Shown piece after piece: positions 22,472 through 34,740 of a stretch of DNA of 64,000 nt. Numbering within the stretch: the stretch's first letter is position 1; every line of letters begins with the position of its first letter. Under the pieces are notes generated by a model, which saw only the letters and a program-made list of their open reading frames with translations, had not been told where the DNA came from and made no database searches. The stretch spans positions 1,054,001 to 1,118,000 of the forward strand of contig JAQGEQ010000263.1 in NCBI GenBank assembly GCA_034620365.1. The letters are read 5' to 3'. The DNA is from Pegea sp. RAD2-039. Lineage: Eukaryota; Chordata; Thaliacea; Salpida; Salpidae. The translations under genes were made by a program, and so were the position numbers.

Positions 22472-24283
22472 TTAACTATCAGACGGCTGAGACTGAAACG
22501 CTGACATCATACTAGTCACGTGAGTGTGCGCGGTACCGCTACTTTTAGTTTTCTTCCAAATTGTTACTAAGGTCCGTTTTGTGATATGCCAAAACCTTGT
22601 CGAGTAGATAAAAGGGTTAAGTGCACTGTTTATAGGCAAAACAATGACTGTGAATGTGTCTAGTATTGGATACATTTTATCAAGAAACTGATGGTACTCA
22701 GTACTATGTTCTTTCATTGTTGCTGTCTTAATAGTGAAAGCTACTGCTAGAAAGCAGAGAGGAACCCAACAAAAGAAATCGGTTAGTATCATTACAAGTA
22801 TTCTTCGCTGCATTCTACGATTTTCTCTACCTCTTTGACACTTGAAAACAACTGTTTGAATTCGACTTCCTGATGAGCAAGTCGTTGACATCCGTGAGAT
22901 TGACAAGCGAGATAGACTGAGATTCTTTAAAGATACTTTTGGGGATTTCTTATTGATATGTCCCAGTGATCCTGATTGTTTTTTTGAGCTTAATACGTGA
23001 GTAAGATGCTTTAAATCAGATTTTTGTTTTCCTACATAGTTAGAAGATCTCCAAATCCAAACGTAAGCAAAAATGATGAAGACGAAAGAAATGAGATTAA
23101 AACAAACAACTGCCATCGTAAATGGCATTGATGAGCTAGTACTAGTCGGGAAGTAGGTAGCTGTACACACGCTACGCTCATTGTAGTAACCATAGTAACG
23201 AATAGTTTCATTTGTGGAGATTAGATGAAGCTGCTTTGCTGCTTTAACCAGTTGCTTCCAGGTCGTTGTTGAACTTATCATAGGAGCACTTTGACCACAG
23301 CGGCTAAGCGCTTCTGATGTCAACTTCACAACACGTGAAAGAAACTCATAATGAACTTCGGGGTGCTCTTGATTTGCGTAACAGAAATTTGATTGGTCAA
23401 ATCGGATGAAGTTATTGAAACGTATACCAACAAATTCGATCCCAACAACTGGTGTTAGTGCAACAATAAGCCAGAAGCACCAAGCTAACGTCGTTAGCAC
23501 CATCGCTTTCTTAAGTTGCTTTCTACCATTGATATTAAACGGATTAAGAGTTGTTTGTAATCGAAATGACGTAATAATGATAAGAAGAGTCACTGAGACT
23601 TGGCTGGATGTAAATGACATCACTCCCATAGCAAGACACGCGCGACTCTCCATCCACTCAAGGAATTCTAACCGATTGTACTTACCCTCATGATCAGATT
23701 CCTCATTTCCATGCATATGTTGAAAGGCGTAGATGATGAGGTAAACTCCCATCAGAAAATCTGCCAATGCTAAATTGAGGATCAAAAATCGGTGGACCTT
23801 TGCTGAAGTTCCAGACTTTTTCTTCTGGATATTGAGCCAAATACAATGAAAAGCAACTCCTAAATTTCCTATTACAGCTGCAAGTGCAAAGAACCAAACA
23901 ATTAGTTCAACAAATTTGTGGTCCATGTTTAAAGCGTTTTGTTCGACAGATAACCGGTCGGTGTCGTTTGTTTGGCAATTCTCCATCGTGATGACCTGGT
24001 TACTACTAGGACTGGATTGGTTGCCACAGTAGAACAAAGGAGGGTTTTCATTTGAATGGTTTGTTTTCCAATCGTTCGTGAAATTACAACAAAACATTTG
24101 TAGCAAAGTTTTATTATTAATTTCAGAAGATTGTAAACTCGTACAGTTGGTTGTAGTTCCTTTAAATGTTGTTTGGTTGTTAAACGTGCAAAAGTATTTC
24201 TCTTTCCCGTTGTACTGACCACCTGCCCATTGAAAGCTATACACAAGATCAGATTGAGCTTGCAAATGATGCGAGTGTACCAT
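22472..24283 (-). CDS. LGR/relaxin-receptor-like GPCR without visible leucine-rich repeats
   Basis: Single-exon ORF of 603 residues. Seven membrane spans at about 125-150, 164-188, 213-240, 259-282, 386-411, 494-519 and 538-562. LGR-type signatures: LNLALADFLMGVYL in TM2, VMILTDFFCWVPL in TM6, VLPINSALNPFIYS in TM7. The TM3 cysteine (216) and an ECL2 cysteine (373) are present. Unusual features: ECL2 is about 100 residues long, the E/DRY region reads ITSFRLQ (Arg kept, acidic residue lost), and ICL3 is long and Ser/Lys-rich. The 125-residue ectodomain has several N-glycosylation sites and cysteines, no LRR and no obvious signal peptide. Just upstream the frame closes at a TAG lying inside a good acceptor (TTTTTTAG, exon would start at 24328), so an upstream exon carrying a signal peptide or more ectodomain is possible. 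Its A+T content is clearly lower than the flanks. The ligand is unknown. Confidence 0.85.
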   Translation of the reverse strand: MVHSHHLQAQSDLVYSFQWAGGQYNGKEKYFCTFNNQTTFKGTTTNCTSLQSSEINNKTLLQMFCCNFTNDWKTNHSNENPPLFYCGNQSSPSSNQVITMENCQTNDTDRLSVEQNALNMDHKFVELIVWFFALAAVIGNLGVAFHCIWLNIQKKKSGTSAKVHRFLILNLALADFLMGVYLIIYAFQHMHGNEESDHEGKYNRLEFLEWMESRACLAMGVMSFTSSQVSVTLLIIITSFRLQTTLNPFNINGRKQLKKAMVLTTLAWCFWLIVALTPVVGIEFVGIRFNNFIRFDQSNFCYANQEHPEVHYEFLSRVVKLTSEALSRCGQSAPMISSTTTWKQLVKAAKQLHLISTNETIRYYGYYNERSVCTATYFPTSTSSSMPFTMAVVCFNLISFVFIIFAYVWIWRSSNYVGKQKSDLKHLTHVLSSKKQSGSLGHINKKSPKVSLKNLSLSRLSISRMSTTCSSGSRIQTVVFKCQRGRENRRMQRRILVMILTDFFCWVPLCFLAVAFTIKTATMKEHSTEYHQFLDKMYPILDTFTVIVLPINSALNPFIYSTRFWHITKRTLVTIWKKTKSSGTAHTHVTSMMSAFQSQPSDS

Positions 24284-27200
24284 GGCAGACGAGAAACAAA
24301 CTTGATTTAAATTTTTGAAAATTAAATGCTAAAAAATTATTAAAATATTTTTATTGAATATTATTTTTTTAATGATTGTAATAAAATAGCATTTTGCAGA
24401 ACAAAGAAAATCTTAAAAACTGAACTTAAAATTCACTTATGTAACACATTTTGCATAAAAATCTTTTACTTCAAGTTCATTCTTTCAAAAAAAAGCGTAG
24501 AATTAACTTTCAAAAAATGAAATAAACTTATAAAAAGTCTTTTAAAAAAAAAATAAAGATGTCAAGTACAAGTAATTCTGCGTTTTTTATTCATATACTC
24601 GCTTGTCATCTATTTAATCTGTGTGTAACTTTTATCTTAAAAAAGTTTTAGCTTTGTCTGTTGAATTACAGTTAGTGGAAAGATACTGGAAAAATATATC
24701 GGATAAAAAGAAATAATAGTTTTCACATTTATTATTTCTTTTTCCGAAACTTAACCTCGATTAAAAAGTTAGGACATTTACTTCAGGCTAAAACAAAATT
24801 ATCCTCAAAAATGGATAATTAGCAAAGTATTAATTAATCTGAAGAATTTCTTGCAGAAATTCTAAAAGTCACAAATATAATAATTAGATAGATAGTTAGA
24901 TCTAAAATAATCATACTATTTAAATCTATTTAAGGATCTTTTTTCTTAACTTACATGACTGAGCAAATATGATTAAAATTACATTTATTTTAAACGTTGT
25001 TTTATTCTATTAAAAATACATTTTTCTCTTTACTGTAACAAGTAAACTTCAGGTATAACTCTTAACTTTCAAAGAGTTTAAAGAGGTTTTATTAAGTATA
25101 TTTCTTATTCAATTACTTAATTGCTTTATATAAGTACTAGTTATTTACTTCAAGTCAGTCTAATAACTTTGAAGTGCAAGTTGTTATTATTTATGTTTTT
25201 GTAAACTCAAGGTCACTATTCTGATAACTATTTGACATAAAGTCAAGAATGTAAGGGGACAATGTGTTGAGCTTCATCCGATAAGCTATCTTTCTATCTA
25301 TCTTTTGTATTTGTTGAATATTCGTTTTTGCGACTCATAAACTAGTTTTACATAACCTTTAAAAATTTTTACAAATATACAAGCAACAAAAATAAGCAAA
25401 AGTTTAAACTAATTTTTTTGCGTAATTAAAGAGTTCAGTATTATTTTGTAGGATAATTATTTTACAATTAGCTTTTAGTTTTAACTAAGTAGAAATATTT
25501 TTTTCAATTTATTAACTATACAATAAAAAACAAAATACCAAATTGATAAAAGTTGTAGTAAATTTGCTTTTAAATCTGCTAATTGTTTTGCTTTTAAAGT
25601 TTACAAAATTAAACTTTTATAAATTTCTAAAGATAAAATTAAATAGAAATTTCTTACTTGCAATATTCAGTTGAAAAACTTTACTTAGTCGTCACGTGTT
25701 TATATCTCAAGCTCTTACCAAGTAACTAGGTCTTCAGCTGTTTTAATCTTTTCAAATTTTACATTACGATTTAAAAAAAGATAAAATTAAACAGATTTTC
25801 TTCATCCAGTATTTTTCAAAATTATTTGAAAAAAAAACGTTTCAGTCAGTTTACTTGTGGTGGACTTAATTCTTAATTGGACAAATTGAATTAGTTTAAA
25901 GATTTTTTGGTCAAGCTCATTAAAAAAGTGGTCGCATTTTGCAATTGATCTAAAATTCTATCGATGTTTTTAAACGAAACAAATACAAATTAAAAAGACA
26001 AAAAGTTGATTTCCATTAATCAAGAAAAAAAAACTATAATTTAAATATTTCATTCATAAATATTTGACATAATACTTTGCTTTTAATATTTTTATAAATT
26101 CACTTTTAATCTCAAAGTAAAATACTTAATAATCAATTTACTGTGAATAAATCTGAAATTTTTACAAGTCTAGAAGTGAAACCAGTAAATAAGTTCTTTA
26201 AATTCATGAATTACGGTAAACCATCAAATATATCTATATGTAAAAAATACGTATACACTTAAAGAGTTGACCTATTGAAACAAGACGTTCCTTTCATTGA
26301 TACAGAAAAATGTTAAAATATGTTTTTCTATTCTTCTGTTATAAAAAGGTGAACAAGTTTTGATCTAAAGCTACTGACCGTTAAATGCTGGAACAGTATT
26401 TTAAGCTGTCCGCGTTAAATAAATTAAATTGATTATCATTTGAGTTTTAACAAGTTTAATATTGTTTTCAATTACTCTTAGCTTAACTTCATGGTAACTC
26501 TCCAATTTCAAGCTTTTTGAAGAAAAATCAAAAACTTTGTTCGGAATAAATAAATAAATTGAACTGATAGAAATTTCTTTTTTACAGGAATACATTTGAA
26601 AAATAAAACATTTTCATTCAAGTTATTCATAAAAAATTAATGATAATCTTTATTTTTTAAACTTAAAAATAACCAAGTATCACCAATGTTACTCTGTTCA
26701 GCATTATTTAGTTTAACGCACCTCACAAATATTCATGTAATTGATTACGAGTGCCAAAACATTACTATCAAACTCAGTAACAATAAATAAATAATTCCCT
26801 CAAAAATGTTTATCTAGTATTAATTATTAATCTACCTAACAATTATTATTTTAGCAGAATTAAAGTTCAGTGTTTCATATAAAAAAGTAACAGTAATAAT
26901 TATAGAAGTTTGGACTACGTGTTTACATAACAAGCACTTGAAGTAACATTAAGTATAAGTTTTTGCAAATTTTGTTTGTGGTAAGTTTTACTTATGTAGA
27001 ACTTTTGTTAAATTTTATTTATTAAGCTTCATATAATACAACTTTTGAAAAGTATGTTTTATAAACTTATAAAGGCATCGACAAACACAATATTAATAAA
27101 TCAACTTATATTTCTAAGGTACTTCAGATAATATAATATCTAACGTCGTTATAAACAGTAAGTTTGCCTAAAAAACAAAACCTAACTTTGAAATAACAAC

Positions 27201-30200
27201 AACTTTGAATAATCTTTAAAAAAAATTCTAACGTTCTTTTGCTAATAACTGATTCATAGAATTTTTTCATTAAAATAGTCTTTCTACCAACTACTTGTAT
27301 TAGATTGGTATACATTACGTGTAGTAAGTAACATTTTGTAACAATCACAACTTATGACTTTGGATTAGCTTTCAAAACGGCTATACGAAGCTAATAATCT
27401 CTATTTAACTTCTCTAACTTAAAAGACTTTGTTAAAATAACATCTAAAGGTCAAAAAATTGTTTTAATTTCTTAATTTAGGTTTTTAAACTAATATGAAA
27501 GCTAATTAGAAAAAAAAACAATTCACCAGAAATTCACATTGATATCTCAAATCAATGTATTTAAACAAAGTTTAATACATTACCCACTTTATCCATTCAT
27601 TTATAATTTAATAACTTTATTGATGATTAAGCGACACTTGAAACTTTCTCTAAGTACTTTATTTTTATCATTCTAAAATATCTTTGATCAAAAAGGTTAT
27701 TACAACTCTACTTAATTATTTATCTTTTAAATACCATCACTCAAACTTATTCTTATAGTTTTAAAATAGCCATAAGCAGTTCTTGAAACTTATTTAGTCA
27801 CTAAGCAGCAGAACTTATCAAACTTTATGTTCTTGTGAAACAAAACACTAGTAAAAAAGTTTGATAAGGTAGTTGTGTTTCAGTTCTACTTTTTATCAAA
27901 GCATATGTTATTTACTAATAAATGTTAAATTGTTATAAAATATTACTTTATTAGATTTTTATACACAAAGTAAACTAAGTCACAAAACATACTTTCAAAA
28001 ACTTTAAAAGGTTCAAATATAAAAAACAAAATATTTTATTCTTTTATTTGAAACTTAGTTTCTTGATTATTTTGCAATCAATGATATACTTCCTGAATAT
28101 TCTGTTTGTCGACATACTTAAAAACATTAAAAAATCAAAATATTAAAATTCTTTTTTGTTCCTTTTTTTAAATATTTTATTTTAGCTTAGGTGTATCATC
28201 GAAAAACTAACTCAACTGTTCAAAGAAATAATCTCAATCGTGTGATTATAATGATGACATCAAACCAACTTAAAGTAAATGTTAGAACTTTATTCTATTT
28301 AATACGATGATTTTAAAATAAAATATAAAAAACTTAAGTTGAGAAATATACAAAGAATTAAAACTTTAATAACATTAAAATCTGATTCAACTATTAAGTA
28401 AGAAACCTTAAAATGTTGAGTTAAATTTCATTTTAAAGATTTTAAAACTTAATTTAAAATGTGAAGATGATAAAAATGAATCAAACAAAATTTTGCTTGG
28501 CAGGTAAAAAAGATTTTAAAGTTTTATATTTATTGAGATTGAGGCAAAGCATAAACTTTTTTGAAAATCAATATAATTTTTTCTTCTTTAAATTCAAAAT
28601 TCAGTTCATAAAAAAACCGTAAAGCACCAGTTTAAAAGAGTTTAGAAAAATTTAATTTCTAGTCAAATATCAAAAATAAATTATTATTAATCATTATGAG
28701 AAATATGTTCAATGATGCTTTTATTAAAAATGAAATTGATTTTTTTAGATTTATACTGAAAATATTTTTAAACTTTTTGAGAATTAGTTTAATGAATATT
28801 GTGTTATGTACTGTGCTTCACTAATTCAAATTCTCAGACCAAATCTCAAACACAACCTGTAATAAAGAAATTAAAAAAAATTGTCGATATAAATTTTCTA
28901 CAAAAATATCAAAATTGTTGTTCATATTCCACAAAAAACATTTTTTAATAAAAATCAAATTGTAAAATTAAATATGTAATTTTTTTATTATTTAATCTCA
29001 CTGTTTTATTCGAAAAACTACTTCTTACTAGTTTGGATAGTTTTTTAAACAAATGATACAAAAAACAAGTAGAAACAGAAACTGAAGCCTTGAATTTAAA
29101 ATCAAAGCTTCAATTTGCAGCCAAAAACCTTTTTGAAACTTTTCTATTTAAACGTTTTTTAATTTGCTCACTAAAACATAATAAGTTACGCAAATTTTAT
29201 TTTCAAAACGTATTTTCAAATATAACACATATCTATAAAAAAATCAAGCACAATTAATTTGTAGATTTTAACTATGAGTCTTGCAAATTAATGATAACAT
29301 TGGTTGGAGATGCAAATATTTCAATTTAAAAAATGCAATTTTCAAAGTCTCAAATTACTTTTATCTCAATCTAAAAGCATTTAGAACTCTTTTGTTATTA
29401 ATCAATACTTTCCATAAAATATATGTAAGCAGATTTATTTTTAGCGCTTTGCTCAACAGATTTACTTTACAAATTTACTACATCAATAACTACCAACCAA
29501 CTTTTTTCTGACTTGTGAATTCTTGGTTTTCATAAATCTGATACAAAAAAAATTATATAATAAATTCTACTAAACAGCTTTATGCGTTAACAAATTACTT
29601 TTATTAATAGATATATATTTTTAGCAATCGATTTATAATTATTATTTTATTATTATTTATTTTTATTTATATTATCAAATGCTTTTTAATATTTCTGGTA
29701 GATGAGTTATTGAGAATATTATTTGTTAAGCAGGTTTAAAATTCTAGAAAAAAATAGCAGATGTAAAAGTATTTTAAATGAAATATCCAAATAATTTTAT
29801 ACAAAAAAAGGGTTAAAAGTTCGTAGTAAATAAAATCAAGAAATTTTATTGTAAATTAAAAATTAAATTTCAAACAAATATAGAAAAAATTGTAAACAAA
29901 GCTTTCAAAATTACAAAAACTTTTTTTAATTTTTTCAACTCAGTTAGTGCAATAACGTGATTGGAATCAACAGTTGGTCAATATTTAGTAGTTTACAAAC
30001 AAACGTCATTGCTTGAACTTCTCATATAAACATCTTTACAAAAAACTGTTTACTACCTTACAAATTTAATTTCTTAAAATTTCTAAAAAATATAAATACT
30101 GAAATATCTTACAAACATTTTGACGTCATTACTTTGTACATCAACCGAATAAAAAGAAGCATTGCCAACTATATCTTATATCTATGTTGACTATAATCAA

Positions 30201-33200
30201 CTTTTTCCTTTTTTTCTATTCTTTTTCATATTCTCTTTTTTCTTACTCTAAGACTAAATAAAACTTTTCTCTTTCTAAAGAATGTTTATGACAGATAAAA
30301 TGTTATCCCAACAGACCTCCTAATAGCTATTAGCTCTTAATGCTGTGCGGTTAATATTGAGACTGTCCAATTGTTTGACCTATCTGTATAAAACTCAGAG
30401 GTTATATCCTGGTAGTCAAATAAGATTTAGTCTGAGACAGGATGTTAAAGTCATTCATATTTTGAATAAGAGCTGATTCTTACAAATTAAAAAAAAATTA
30501 TGATTAAAATGAACTCTTTTATTAATTTGATAGGTTAAGTACTTTTATTGACAACAAAAATAAGTTATCATCATTTTTATGTTGAAAAATAAGTTGATTA
30601 TATTACTTTTATAGTTCTAAATTTGACTACATAACAATATCTTTTTCTTGAAATTGTTGTATATGTGTATGCAAGTATACAAAACAGAATCTACAAGAGA
30701 TTACCTTGTAAAGAACTTTTTATTCGATTTTAGCTTTATTTAAATATATTTTGCAACATCAAGTGCTAAACTTATGTAGCAAGTATTAAATGATTACTTT
30801 TCATGCATTTATGGTTTATAAACGTTCTTGATATTATATAATGAAAAATGTCTACATCAAATAATTTATCAAATAGTTTTTAAACAAATCAGTTTTATTT
30901 CACAACGAAAATTATCTTCATTGTTTTAATTAAAAATCTGAAAAATTTGTTTATTTGATTTATTAAAAATATTTATTTTTCAATTATATGTAAATAACTG
31001 TTTTAAATTAATTCTTTGTTACAAGTTTAAATCTCCATAAGTGTACCTTCACAGCAGCATAAGATCAATATTAAAACATAATAAATTGAATAAAATATAT
31101 TTTGTTTTGTTTGTACAAGATTTTCTAATATTTTAATTGTTTTACAATAAAACTAAAAGAGGATTTTGACACTAAAAATTCTAAATTTCAAATCCTGCTT
31201 CAAAACGTCCAAATGAAATTTACCTAAAATTTTTATTGGAAGTAAAAATCCGAAACCATTTCTGCAAACACTGCCAATTAAACACTCAAATTTTCAGCAA
31301 ACTTATTTTGACATTTAGCAAGTAAATTAAATTTATTGGGAAAAGTAAATTGAGTATTTAATAAAGACTTTTTAAAATTATAAAATGAGAGTTGACAAAA
31401 TATAAATAAAAATTAACTTCGTTTTCTAACTCTCAACAAACTAAAAGTTGATATTTTATAATGTCTTTTTCCATAAATATCTTTTTACAAACTTTTTACT
31501 TTGAATTAAAAACTGATTATGAAAATGAACAAATAGAAGGATAAATCTATAAGTTGATTTTATGTTTTATAAAAATTTTGAAGACAAAAAAACTGGTTTA
31601 AGAAGTTTTAATTTTGTTTGTTATTTGAGACAGTAATTAAAACTAGTAAACAATTTGTCATCAATTTGTAAAGAAACATTTATATTTTGAATTACCAAGC
31701 ATTTATTATACAGAATTGTCGACATGCATATAAAATTATTTTAAAATTTTTATTTAATATAATTTCATGTGTTGAAGATTTTATTATTTTGAAATATACT
31801 AAAATGTTCTTTCTTTCATAGATTTTATATGAAACACTTCATCTAGAGCCGAAAATAATCTTATACATTTTTTAAACATCTCAAATTTTATTAGCCTTGG
31901 CATGTATAAGTTTACTTTTTCAACAAATAAAAAATGTTGTAATTTCAATGAATAAAATAAAGATTCATTTTTCAAGTTGGAATTTTTCAGAAACTATAAA
32001 AGTAAAATTTTGAATACCCATCTGTTAGATGATGACTTGTTTTAAGAAATTTGTATTTTAGAAATAAACTAAATATTATCGCCTAATATTCTAGAATATT
32101 AGAACCATCATTTTTTTTTTTAGTTTTTTTATTCTTACAACTATTTTTTTGTAATTTTATCTTAACACTGTTTTTTTTTAGCTTGCAAACAATCAAGTTG
32201 TAATGAATGAATATCTTTCCGGCTTTAATAGTTGTTAAATTTATCTTTTTTATTTACTCTTTACATAGAACGTCAAAATAGTACAAAATAGTTGTAGAAA
32301 CTAAGTAAACATGTTTTGAAATAAGTTATAATATATATACCTACAAACAATTTCAAAGATATTATCCATTTTTCAAAGATCTTTATAAAAGTACTTATTC
32401 TCTTTATTAAACAAAAAATGTTTTCGAAATCTTTCAAAATATAAACCCAAGATTTTTAATGAAATTTAAGTAAATGAATTATTTTTCCTGTTAGTCAGCA
32501 AGAATATAATTTTACAAATTTAATCACAACAAATGATATAACACAGATGAAAATACAAACACATAACAATATGAATATAATTCATAAGAATTTATAAAAA
32601 AAACTTCTAAAAAAAATAAAATAGAGATAAGATTTTTTTTCAAAAACTTTTATAAAAGAACTTATTCAAGCACATAAAGTAACAAATTATTATTTATTTA
32701 ATTAAACTAGAATAAATTTAAGGATTAAACTGAATTTGTATTAAAAAGATTTTATTGGCTAGATAAAAATAAAAACTAAGAGCTTTTTGTGAAATATTTT
32801 CAATCAAATTTGCTAGAAAGTTGTCACATTACTTTTACTGATACTACATTAAATTTAGTAAAGAAATAATGAAACTGATGAGGTTTACCTCAGCTGATTA
32901 ATCTTGAGTGCTGATTCAACTTATTTTTGAAATCGACTATATTTTGGAAACAATTAAAAGCAAAAGAAGTAAAAAGCTGAATAGTTTTATCTTTATTATT
33001 TTATGTCCTTGTAGATACCCACTAATTATTTACTTTAATAAATATCTAATTAATTTATAATCATTTAAAGTTTCAAAAATCAAATTTAAATCAACCTAGA
33101 TTCAGCTGAAATATTTCTTTTTTCAAAGAAATTATTTTACAGTTTTGTTTATTTATCTTTTCTGTTCAATCGACAACTTTAGTAAAGTTTTTGCTCATAA

Positions 33201-34740
33201 AAAAACCTTTAAAATATTTATTAATTGACCGATATTAACATAAAATTAATTTAATAATTTACAATAAATTTTCTGTGATAAAAGTTGATATATAAATCTT
33301 ACTTGAAAAGTTTAGAATTGAATATTTATATTATTTTAATAAATGACCAAAGTTAGGATTAAAAACAATTTCTGGAGGAAATAAAAGGAGAAAGTCATCC
33401 GGAAATCACGATGCTTAAGATTTATATTTGACGTATATTTAAACTAATTGATTTTTAATAATATATCCATTAAACATCTAAAGTTTATTTCAAAATATTT
33501 AAATGATTGAATATATTTAAAATTATTCAATCTGAAACTGTAAAGCAGATGATTGATCCTAAAAATCTAATCAATGAATCTTTCAACATCCAAACAAACT
33601 TGAAAAGAGCTGGTTTACAACATTTGTATTTTTTTATCTTTTCTTGTAACATTGTTTTCAACTTCAAGAAAGTATTTTGATGAAAATGTTGAATTTATTT
33701 TCATTTTAATAGTAAGCTAGTAAACAAATGAACCTTAGAAGGTATATAAGTTCAAAATAAATTGCCAAAATATTCTGAATCAACAAATAAATGAAACTAG
33801 TACCTCATAAACAAAAGTATTTTTCTTTTAGAATGGGAACCACAAATAACAATAACCTTTACGATATCAGATTTTCGTTAATTTTTTTTTTCATGAATAA
33901 ATTATATGATCTTATCTTTTAAATTGTTTTTTTTTATTAATCTAACTATTTTTTTCTCAGTGTTCCCTATTTTTTGTTCAAATTTGGAAATAGATTTCGT
34001 TGAAATATTTTAAGATGTAATATAGAGTTTGTAAAAATCAAAATATTGAGTTTTTTCAAATTTATTAAATCAAAAAGGTGTTTAAGGTGGATGAAACAAA
34101 AGAAAAGAAAAAATAGTTCATCTGCTAAAAAAAAAGTTTAAACAAATAATTATTAATCAAAAACAAAATCAAAAAAATCTTTTTCAGAAGCCAGTAAAAA
34201 AATCGATTCAAATTTATTGTAATTTCTTTAAATTAATTCTAATTTATTTATTCTATTAGATGGTAGGCAGAAAAACAAATCGTAAAATAAAATTTAAAAA
34301 TTGAGAAAATGTAAAAAATTGTAGTGTTTGAATAGGATAGGTATAAATAGGAGAAGACAAAAGTCAAATTAGGTAACTGCACCATTTAACCATCAAAAGT
34401 GTGTCATGATGTAGAAAAAAATTACATTCATCAATTAAATAAAGATCTAAACTAAATTAAATTTCTTTTTAGAATAATTAAAGAGTCAGATGTCTTTCTG
34501 GCCTCTTCTTGTAAATGTCTAACATAAAATGATAAGTTTCAATAAGAAGATGTAATTTGAATTTGTAAAATATTGGAAATATTTAAGTTGGAAATATTTG
34601 CATCTTAGAGAATAGGGAGAGTGTTTGGTGTTTTTACTGTTTGTTATGATACAAAAATGTTGTAGCTGTTGACAAGATTAGCAGACAGAATTAGAAAAAT
34701 TATTTCCTAAATTACGGCTTCAAAAAACAATCTGTTGATC
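24284..34740. other. 10-kb region with no supportable gene
   Basis: Very AT-rich with homopolymer runs. I found no exon chain, RNA gene, tandem array or transposon signature. Small isolated open stretches (for example a short one near 33370-33430 reading FLEEIKGESHPEITMLK) lack splice sites or starts. If the GPCR has upstream exons, they would be here. The part near 34.3-34.7 kb is presumably nicastrin 3' flank. Confidence 0.45.

Noticed and set aside
23406-24246. Small ORFs on both strands within the GPCR
   Set aside because: Shadows of the receptor reading frame without motifs.
26366-26382. CTACTGACCGTTAAA also found, with one change, near 47688
   Set aside because: Similarity ends after about 16 bases; too short to call a dispersed repeat.
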